Shown: positions 14,726 through 19,931 of the stretch, in pieces | How the letters are laid out: each line of letters opens with the position of its first letter | Numbering within the stretch: the stretch's first letter is position 1 | Source of the DNA: UBA2206 sp049303905 | Lineage (GTDB): Bacteria > Patescibacteriota > Minisyncoccia > Moranbacterales > UBA2206 | Reading direction: 5' to 3' | Assembly (NCBI GenBank): GCA_049303905.1 | Contig: JBAQNP010000044.1 | Coordinates: 1-28,353 of the forward strand | Length of the DNA stretch: 28,353 nt | The notes under the pieces: generated by a model | What the model was told of the DNA's origin: nothing | What the model saw: the letters and a program-made list of their open reading frames with translations, nothing else | Database searches by the model: none | Made by a program: the position numbers and the translations under genes

Positions 14726-15082
14726 CTAGAATCCTTTTTGTGCGCCAAGCATTCCTTTGGCAAAATTCAAAGCCACGAGACCTGCAAGAGCTACGATCAC
14801 ACCAATTATAGAATAGAGCATAGCATTCTTGGCTGTGCCGATTCGTCCTTCATCTCCCGCAGCAGTCAGATATAGTATTCCAGCAATCGCAAATCCGATA
14901 ACGCCAACGATTCCTACAACAGCCAAAAGCCAATACATTATATTAGAGATAATGTCCATTAGTGAGCTTGTTGGAAGTCCCGTTCCGGTTGGAGTGGAAA
15001 GCTGAGCGCTCGCCAAAGCCGGAGTCAAAATCAAAGACATCGAAATCATAGAATACGCAACTGATTTAATTTTATTTTTCAT
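14726..15082 (-). CDS. VirB2/TrbC-like T4SS-type pilin with strong ribosome binding site
   Basis: The 118-residue protein has a signal peptide (MKNKIKSVAYSMISMSLILT, cleavage after LASA, mature start QLSTPTG). Two membrane helices are joined by GILYLTAAGDEGRIGTAKNA, then MLYSIIGVIVALAGLVALNFA. It differs from the other pilins mostly in the loop (GRIGT in place of TQAGK). It is the only pilin gene with a strong ribosome binding site (AGGAGGTG, about 6 bases before the ATG) and its own terminator. That suggests it is the highly expressed, possibly major, subunit. Upstream on the same strand is the IVP gene. Confidence 0.82.
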   Translation of the reverse strand: MKNKIKSVAYSMISMSLILTPALASAQLSTPTGTGLPTSSLMDIISNIMYWLLAVVGIVGVIGFAIAGILYLTAAGDEGRIGTAKNAMLYSIIGVIVALAGLVALNFAKGMLGAQKGF

Positions 15083-15100
15083 TTTACACCTCCTTTCATA

Positions 15101-15588
15101 TAAGTAGAAAGCACTAAGTAGAAAGTATTAAGCATGAAATTCTACCTAGAGATTTTCTTTTTCTTTGTTTTTATTTCTTTTAATCAGGCCATTAATCAAT
15201 TTATGAACAAAAACAGACTGATCTGCATTTATTTTAAACTTCTCTGTTGTTATATATTTCAAATCTCTTGCTATTAACAGTTGATTTTGCAATTCTGTCA
15301 CAGAGCCTAATGATATGTAGAAAAAATAATTTTTATCCTTCAAAGAATTTCTGCTAAAACCTTCAGCGATACAAGAAGTAATCGAAACTGCGCATCTTCT
15401 CATTTGACTACTTAGTCCAAATATTTCACTTTTAGGAAATTTTCCCGTTTCCTCATATATAAACATCACTAGCTTATGTCCTTCTTGCCAAGCTACTAAA
15501 TCTGTAAATTTTTCTATTCTTTTTTGCATCATACCTCTTCGGTAGACAAGTTTTCGCTTGCTACTTCCTACTTGCTACTTACTACTTA
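15101..15588. repeat. Inverted repeats flanking the IVP gene
   Basis: TAAGTAGAAAG occurs twice (15101-15111, 15115-15125) on one side of the four-helix-bundle gene. Near-inverse copies lie on the other side (CTTGCTACTTA at 15571-15581, plus neighbouring CTACTT words). The two flanks could form a stem around the gene, as in rRNA intervening sequences. The right arm runs into the stop codon of the preceding pilin-family gene. Confidence 0.55.
15146..15532 (-). CDS. Four-helix-bundle protein (23S rRNA intervening-sequence protein family)
   Basis: The 128-residue sequence matches the IVP family: FTDLVAWQEGHKLVMFIYEE, then FPKSEIFGLSSQMRRCAVSI, CIAEGFSRNS, and GSVTELQNQLLIARDLKYI, covering the four helices. 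The family was first found inside intervening sequences of bacterial 23S rRNA genes, and stand-alone copies are common in Patescibacteria. The function is unknown; the fold is basic and pentameric in solved relatives, suggesting nucleic-acid binding. A ribosome binding site (GAAGAGG) precedes the ATG; a second Met follows immediately. The gene sits between two pilin-family genes inside flanking inverted repeats, as if inserted as a cassette. No reverse transcriptase is nearby, so it is not a DGR accessory protein. Confidence 0.85.
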   Translation of the reverse strand: MMQKRIEKFTDLVAWQEGHKLVMFIYEETGKFPKSEIFGLSSQMRRCAVSITSCIAEGFSRNSLKDKNYFFYISLGSVTELQNQLLIARDLKYITTEKFKINADQSVFVHKLINGLIKRNKNKEKENL

Positions 15589-16671
15589 TTTAGCCATAAC
15601 TCCGATAAGGTTGGCGATTTGTCTCGTCACAACCAAGGCTGATAGCGCCACCACAATTCCAATTATCGCATAGGTGATTATCTTTTTACCAGAATCAATT
15701 TTCTTTTCATCCCCATAAGCAGTCAGATACATTCCACCACCAATGACTAATGCAATTATAGCAAGAACTCCGAAAACTGACAACAGAAAATTCAAAACAT
15801 TAATTGCGATATCCTTAATTGTGAGCGCTTTGTTCACCCAAGCATCCGCCGATCCACCGGTGTCAGAATTTGATTCTAGAATAATTTTAATTTGTTTGAG
15901 GAATGTTGGAGAAGCCAAGGCGATAGCCAGACCCACCGTTGCGCCCGTCCAAGTTTGCTTGGCTCGCGTCACCATTTTTTCATTACCCGCCGAAGTCATA
16001 TACATAATACCACCAATGATAATGAAAATGACTGCTATAATTACAATCAGTCCCATCAAATTATTCAAAATCGAATCCAAAAGACCCGAAACTGTTGTGA
16101 CACCGATTGGATTGGAAAATTCTATTGGAGAATTTAAATTTGTTGTGTTAGGTGTACCTGCATTTTCTTCGTAAACAGATGTGCTTACACCGCATTCAGC
16201 TGGATGAAAACGACATGCCTCTCTTCCTATTTTACCTAAAATTGGACAACTTGCCACTTGTTCTATTTTTGTTAAATCAATATCTTTACAATTTAACGAT
16301 TTCCCATAATCAGGATCATTCTTAATAAGCGTTTTAATACAACAACCTTGGTTAGTAATATTCTCAACTTCTTTAAGTGCTGTTGCCGCTCTCTCGTTTG
16401 CATCTTTAATAGCATTCTCTATTACACTAGATTTTGCATTATTATCAAGAACTGTGCCAGCAACACAACAGGTGGTTTGAATCGTATTCACTTTACATTC
16501 TTCTGAGCCTGCGACATCTTCTTTATCAGTTCCAGAACACCACGCTTGACATGATCCAAAAGGTGGCACTTTTGAAGATCCACATACCTCTTGAGCCAAA
16601 ACTTTTTCCCTTTGAGAAAAAAACCCTCCCACTAAAATCACACCCAGCAAAACAATTTTTATTTTTTTCAT
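15586..16671 (-). CDS. Cysteine-rich protein with two tandem VirB2-like pilin domains
   Basis: The 361-residue protein begins with a signal peptide (MKKIKIVLLGVILVGGFFSQ, cleavage near VLA-Q). One six-cysteine module follows (C30, C41, C45, C59, C68-C69) with the same C-x8-CC ending as in the 425-residue protein, including the shared TTCC tetrad. A second Cys-rich stretch (about 109-161) has a different spacing. Two pilin-like helix pairs come next: the first around residues 205-270 (loop GGIMYMTSAGNEKMVTRAKQ), the second around 290-355 (loop GGMYLTAYGDEKKIDSGKK). It thus looks like a fusion or internal duplication of the single pilin unit. Its ATG lies two bases after the arm of a large inverted-repeat element, with no properly spaced ribosome binding site. 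Upstream is the solute-binding protein. Confidence 0.8.
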   Translation of the reverse strand: MKKIKIVLLGVILVGGFFSQREKVLAQEVCGSSKVPPFGSCQAWCSGTDKEDVAGSEECKVNTIQTTCCVAGTVLDNNAKSSVIENAIKDANERAATALKEVENITNQGCCIKTLIKNDPDYGKSLNCKDIDLTKIEQVASCPILGKIGREACRFHPAECGVSTSVYEENAGTPNTTNLNSPIEFSNPIGVTTVSGLLDSILNNLMGLIVIIAVIFIIIGGIMYMTSAGNEKMVTRAKQTWTGATVGLAIALASPTFLKQIKIILESNSDTGGSADAWVNKALTIKDIAINVLNFLLSVFGVLAIIALVIGGGMYLTAYGDEKKIDSGKKIITYAIIGIVVALSALVVTRQIANLIGVMAK

Positions 16672-16673
16672 TT

Positions 16674-16814
16674 ACCCTGTTAAATAAGATTTGCGCCTTA
16701 CTACCAAGACACAGCTTATCTAAATTATATTAATTTAATTTTTCATCCTTTTTTATTTTATATATGCAAATCTAATTTTAATTTTTTCTTAAAATTAAAA
16801 TTATTTAACAGGGT
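16674..16814. repeat. Large palindromic element A (ACCCTGTTAAATAA arms)
   Basis: The outer arms ACCCTGTTAAATAA (16674-16687) and TTATTTAACAGGGT (16801-16814) are perfect inverted repeats. Immediately inside one arm, AGATTTGC (16687-16694) pairs with GCAAATCT (16766-16773). Between the inner and outer right arms, TTTTAATTTT (16776-16785) pairs with AAAATTAAAA (16791-16800), so the whole can fold as a three-way junction. It fills the gap between the solute-binding protein gene and the cysteine-rich pilin gene, and ends two bases from the latter's ATG. Element B at 18240-18389 has the same plan. It may be a leader RNA, or a small mobile palindrome. Confidence 0.8.
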
Positions 16815-16827
16815 GAATTTTTCGTAA

Positions 16828-18237
16828 TTACAAATTACTCACCCTCTGCGCTCCGGTTTTTATAGCATCAGAAACTGTGGCTTGACCGCGATTAACTGAA
16901 TCAATCATTTCCGCGAAAATCGATTCCACCGCTGTGGAATCTTTTTGCCTCCAGCTTTTGGCCACCAAATTTCCCAGTGCAAAAACTCCAATTTTAGCGT
17001 CAGTTTTTTGCAACTCAATCAAATCACGTCGTGCTGCTGGTTGCTCAGTTTTTAAAAGAAAACTCACGGCCGGATCAAAATTAGTACCAGCTGTTTTTCC
17101 AACTCCTGAGCCAGAAGCAACTGGCGAAAATGCACCATCCGGTTTAGTTCCAAAATATGTCAGGAATTCCCACGCCTCTTTCACTCGCGTATCATTACTC
17201 ACTACTGGAGTATTGGGAGCAGTTTTAGCCACTGCATTTTTCGCCACTACAAAACCCCAATAATTGGCCACATTCACCGCCGGTTTGTTTTCGAATTGTG
17301 GAACAGGAGCAATAGCAAAATTTAGTTTTGGTGATTTATTTGAAACTGTATCAATATTCCAAGAATAATTTATCATCATCGCAGTTGTTCCTTCGGAAAA
17401 AGCATCAATAGAATAGTGCATATTCGAATTCCAAATATAATTAAATGATTTAGAATTAGCAAATTGCGTATAAAAATTCAAAGCTTCCTCTCCCGGATAA
17501 ACTGCCCCACCAGAACTTGAACTTGCTCCATAAATAGAATTACCAAAAGCCACTTTCCCAGTGCTATCAATCATCTCTGTTCCATTTTGAAACATTATGA
17601 GATTTAGAATATCAGTTGATCGATTGACATTATAAACCGTGCCAAGCGCCGCTCCTGATTGATTGATGTTTCCAAAAGAATCAACCTTGGTAAGTTTTAT
17701 CGCGTCATCGATAAATTCATTCCAAGTTCTTGGTGGATTTGCAATGCCAGCTTGATTGAAAAGATCCTTATTATAATAGAGAGCCAAACTATCGACTGAC
17801 AACGGAATCCCGTATACTTTTCCCTGATTTACAAAATCAGCCGTTGCCACATCCACAAAATTATTCTTGAACTTTTGTTCTGTTATCATTTTTAAATCCG
17901 TTAGAACAGGCGCTGGAGAAACTTTATCAGAAAAAGCTGGAAGCCACAAATTATTCACCATGAAAATATCCGGGCCTTGTCCGGAAGCCAGCGCTTCAAT
18001 AAGTTCTTTACGATAATTTTCATAAGCTATTTTTTTGTAGGTTATTTTAGCAACATTAGGATTGATAAAGCCATAATTTTCAAAAATTTCTCGCATAGCT
18101 GTTTCTTGATCAAACGGTCCCCAAATTTCCAAATTCAAATCATATTTATGCTGACTCACTGGTTTGCAACCACAACCCGAGATAACTAAAATTGTTCCTA
18201 AAATAAAAGTCGCAATAATTATTTTTTTTATTTTCAT
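16828..18237 (-). CDS. Extracellular solute-binding lipoprotein (ABC transporter type, family 1)
   Basis: The 469-residue protein starts with a lipoprotein signal peptide whose lipobox VISGC places the lipid on Cys22. The rest resembles carbohydrate-type binding proteins: YRKELIEALASGQGPDIFMV, then VYGIPLSVDSLALYYNKDLF, then PRTWNEFIDDAIKL and a C-terminal lobe with YFGTKPDG and AEMIDSVNRGQAT. Such proteins capture sugars or other small solutes for an ABC importer. No permease or ATPase gene lies in the window, so the partner is encoded elsewhere or the protein works as a surface receptor. The ATG follows element B by two bases and lacks a spaced ribosome binding site. It is probably cotranscribed with the cysteine-rich pilin gene downstream. 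Confidence 0.88.
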   Translation of the reverse strand: MKIKKIIIATFILGTILVISGCGCKPVSQHKYDLNLEIWGPFDQETAMREIFENYGFINPNVAKITYKKIAYENYRKELIEALASGQGPDIFMVNNLWLPAFSDKVSPAPVLTDLKMITEQKFKNNFVDVATADFVNQGKVYGIPLSVDSLALYYNKDLFNQAGIANPPRTWNEFIDDAIKLTKVDSFGNINQSGAALGTVYNVNRSTDILNLIMFQNGTEMIDSTGKVAFGNSIYGASSSSGGAVYPGEEALNFYTQFANSKSFNYIWNSNMHYSIDAFSEGTTAMMINYSWNIDTVSNKSPKLNFAIAPVPQFENKPAVNVANYWGFVVAKNAVAKTAPNTPVVSNDTRVKEAWEFLTYFGTKPDGAFSPVASGSGVGKTAGTNFDPAVSFLLKTEQPAARRDLIELQKTDAKIGVFALGNLVAKSWRQKDSTAVESIFAEMIDSVNRGQATVSDAIKTGAQRVSNL

Positions 18238-18239
18238 TT

Positions 18240-18389
18240 ACCCTGTTAAATAAGATTTGAGTCCCCTGAAGGAGAAACAAACTTACTGTTTTATTTTTAA
18301 AATCTATTCATTCACCCCTGTTTATATGCGTGATACTCAAATCTTAATTCTAAAATTTTGTAAAAAGTTTAGAATTTATTTAACAGGGT
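18240..18389. repeat. Large palindromic element B (ACCCTGTTAAATAA arms)
   Basis: The outer arms are the same as in element A: ACCCTGTTAAATAA (18240-18253) and TTATTTAACAGGGT (18376-18389). The inner stem is AGATTTGAGT (18253-18262) with ACTCAAATCT (18335-18344), and the accessory hairpin is AATTCTAAA (18346-18354) with TTTAGAATT (18368-18376). The inner and accessory stems differ in sequence from element A yet stay paired. Minus-strand GCATATA and GGRTGAA words are also shared between the loops of A and B. It ends two bases from the start of the lipoprotein gene. Confidence 0.8.
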
Positions 18390-18411
18390 GAATTTTTATT
18401 CTTACTATTTA

Positions 18412-18435
18412 CTACCTGCTTCTCCGGCAGGCAAG
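18412..18435. repeat. GC-rich palindromic repeat (CCTGC..CCGGCAGGCA type)
   Basis: ACCTGCTTCTCCGGCAGG followed by CAAG stands out by high G+C in an AT-rich spacer and resembles the 20-base palindrome at 19219-19238. It lies between the methyltransferase stop codon and element B, flanked by TTTACTA and TTTCTACTT words. Confidence 0.6.
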
Positions 18436-18448
18436 CTTTCTACTTTTT

Positions 18449-19006
18449 TTATTTTACTAAAACTAACCCAAAATGAAAATTACTCACGTTTATTTTTTTC
18501 AAAATCGACAAGTCACTTTTTTCAATAATAACTGCCAACTCATCCTGCGAAACTCTTGTTTCCATTTCTGGCCCGAGTGATCGATCCTTACTTTCCCAAT
18601 CAATAAGCAAGATTTTTCCGCCAACTTTAAGTACTCTTTGCGCCTCTTCTAAAACTTCTTGCTTTTTCTTGTTTTGATAGAGCATGTTTATAATAAGCAC
18701 CCAGTCTACATCTTCATTTTTAATCTTAGTTCCATTCTTTTCTTCTAGATTGGCTCTATAAGCGTCAATATTGTTTAGTCCCAACATTTTAGCCTGACTT
18801 TGCATTGTTTCAATTTTTGATGATTGAATATCAATCGCATATACAAGTCCACTTTCACCAACTTTTTTTGCCACTGAAAAAGTAAAAAAACCTGTTCCGC
18901 ATCCAAAATGCGCAATCTTCATTCCAGGAAAAATTTCCAGCTTGGAAATTATCTCATCTGGATTCAAAAATTTAACAGCATAATTTATATTTTTTTCAAA
19001 AGACAT
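18449..19006 (-). CDS. Class I SAM-dependent methyltransferase
   Basis: The 185-residue protein has the seven-strand Rossmann methyltransferase core. Motif I is MKIAHFGCGTGFFTFSVAKK (about residues 29-48), the ribose-binding acidic residue is in LVYAIDIQSSKIETM, motif post-II/IV is DVDWVLIINMLYQN, and motif post-IV is EAQRVLKVGGKILLIDW. This is the UbiE/Coq5-like general type; the substrate is not predictable. The N-terminus starts directly with a short helix, so little substrate-recognition sequence is added. The start at 19006 has no ribosome binding site and is preceded by an ACGAA-type hairpin spacer. It is the first gene of the minus-strand run leading into the lipoprotein and pilin genes. 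Confidence 0.88.
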   Translation of the reverse strand: MSFEKNINYAVKFLNPDEIISKLEIFPGMKIAHFGCGTGFFTFSVAKKVGESGLVYAIDIQSSKIETMQSQAKMLGLNNIDAYRANLEEKNGTKIKNEDVDWVLIINMLYQNKKKQEVLEEAQRVLKVGGKILLIDWESKDRSLGPEMETRVSQDELAVIIEKSDLSILKKINVSNFHFGLVLVK

Positions 19007-19013
19007 TTTTATT

Positions 19014-19078
19014 ATTTACGAAAATACGGACAACCATTTTCGTACTTTCGTATTTAGTATTAATTTCGTAGTTCGTAA
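19014..19078. repeat. Intergenic hairpin of TACGAAAAT words
   Basis: TACGAAAAT (19017-19025) pairs perfectly with ATTTTCGTA (19036-19044), and TTCGTA words continue to 19078. It is related to the hairpin at 22185-22262 and the repeats at 14098-14221. Confidence 0.6.
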
Positions 19079-19161
19079 AACCAACCTATCAATTTATATT
19101 ATTATTCTACAATATTTTTGCAAACTTAACAATATTAGAATTATCCACTGCAAAAAAAATT

Positions 19162-19190
19162 TGATAATATCCTAATATTCTTGTAGATTA
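19162..19190 (+). promoter_or_regulatory. Candidate promoter of tRNA-Ser
   Basis: TTGATA (19162-19167), a 17-base spacer and TAGATT (19185-19190) predict a start around 19197. The transcript would cross the tRNA-Ser fragment before the intact gene. Confidence 0.4.
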
Positions 19191-19202
19191 AATAGTATAG
19201 AA

Positions 19203-19248
19203 GGAGGGTTGGCAGAGTCCTGCCTACCGGCAGGCAGGGGTTGAATCC
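19203..19248 (+). pseudogene. 5' fragment of a tRNA-Ser gene interrupted by a 20-base palindrome
   Basis: GGAGGGTTGGCAGAGT (19203-19218) and GGTTGAATCC (19239-19248) read together like the acceptor strand and D arm of a bacterial tRNA-Ser. Between them sits CCTGCCTACCGGCAGGCAGG (19219-19238). Nothing resembling the anticodon or T arm follows, so this is a truncated relic, lying just upstream of the intact tRNA-Ser. The tRNA identity is inferred from pattern only. Confidence 0.5.
19219..19238. repeat. 20-base GC-rich palindrome inside the tRNA-Ser fragment
   Basis: CCTGCCTACCGGCAGGCAGG is nearly self-complementary (CCTGCC/GGCAGG around the centre). GC-rich repeats of this style are, as I recall, frequent in some Parcubacteria genomes, where they also intrude into reading frames. 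A second related copy is at 18412-18435. Confidence 0.7.
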
Positions 19249-19258
19249 ATTTTTATAC

Positions 19259-19346
19259 GGAAGCGTGCCAGAGTGGCCGAATGGGGCGGTTTCGAAAACC
19301 GCTGTCGCCTTACCGGCGACCAGAGGTTCGAATCCTCTCGCTTCCG
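19259..19346 (+). tRNA. tRNA-Ser (anticodon CGA)
   Basis: The acceptor GGAAGCG pairs with CGCTTCC. The D arm carries GCCAGAGTGGCCGAATGG, and the anticodon stem encloses TTCGAAA (anticodon CGA). The long variable arm GTCGCCTTACCGGCGAC is typical of serine tRNAs, and the T arm contains GAGGTTCGAATCCTC. Discriminator G is present; CCA is not encoded (CCT follows). Confidence 0.96.
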
Positions 19347-19382
19347 CCTTTACACTAGCCCTATTAAATGCTAGCCTAAAGG
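19347..19382 (+). other. Hairpin directly after tRNA-Ser
   Basis: CCTTTA/TAAAGG and CTAGC/GCTAG form a stem with a 2x2 internal loop around CCCTATTAAAT, a word like the arm of the 1809-1854 hairpin. There is no T-run, so it is more likely a processing or attenuating structure ahead of the DUF4446-infB genes than a full terminator. Confidence 0.5.
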
Positions 19383-19401
19383 AAGTTAGATTTAGAAAAA
19401 T

Positions 19402-19914
19402 ATGACAATTATAGGAAATTTTGTTCAAAATAATGCCAATCTGATATTTTTAGCTTTTTTCGGATTATTTCTGCTTTTTTTGTCTTGGATCATCTTTCTT
19501 CAAATTCAGCTTTCTAAACTCAAAAAAAAGAATAAGGCCTTTTTTGCTGAAAGTTCAGTGAAAAATGTTGAGGAGCTAATTTTGTCTCACTCTAAAAATC
19601 TGAAACTTCTCGACAAGGACATTCAGGAGCTCTATAACATTTCCAATCAAATTAATGCTCTAGCTTCTCGCGGTTTTCACAAATTCGGCCTAATCCGATT
19701 CAATCCATTCAAGGATGTTGGAGGCGACCAAAGTTTTTCTCTTGCTCTTCTCAATGGAAAAAATGATGGCATAACCATTTCTTCTCTCTTTACTCGCGAA
19801 GGTGCTAAAATTTATTCCAAATCAATCGTGAGTGGCATCTCCGAAAAACATCCCTTAACAGAAGAAGAAAAAGAAGCTATAAAATTAGCCACTAAAAGTC
19901 AAAAGATAAAATAA
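19402..19914 (+). CDS. DUF4446 family membrane-anchored protein
   Basis: The 170-residue protein has one N-terminal membrane helix (about 13-34, LIFLAFFGLFLLFLSWIIF). A coiled coil follows (about 36-85), and the conserved C-terminal half of the DUF4446 family contains HKFGLIRFNPFKDVGGDQSF, then ALLNGKNDGITISSLFTREG and GAKIYSKSIVSG. The biochemical role is unknown. In many Firmicutes and Patescibacteria it lies beside chromosome-partition or translation genes; here it precedes infB by 17 bases, so the two are probably cotranscribed. A purine-rich AAGGAAG lies about 20 bases before the ATG, too far for an ideal ribosome binding site. Confidence 0.85.
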   Translation: MTIIGNFVQNNANLIFLAFFGLFLLFLSWIIFLQIQLSKLKKKNKAFFAESSVKNVEELILSHSKNLKLLDKDIQELYNISNQINALASRGFHKFGLIRFNPFKDVGGDQSFSLALLNGKNDGITISSLFTREGAKIYSKSIVSGISEKHPLTEEEKEAIKLATKSQKIK

Positions 19915-19931
19915 TTTATAAAAAAATATTC

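Noticed and set aside
15146..15532. Diversity-generating retroelement accessory protein (Avd)
   Set aside because: The four-helix-bundle fold is shared, but there is no reverse transcriptase or template/variable repeat pair nearby; the sequence fits the IVP family.
12398..16671. Complete type IV secretion system
   Set aside because: Only pilin-like proteins are present; no VirB4/VirB11 ATPase, VirB6, VirB8-10 or coupling protein is in the window.
19141..19428. Minus-strand 95-codon open frame
   Set aside because: It runs antisense through tRNA-Ser and the GC-rich palindrome; its sequence is an artefact of those features.
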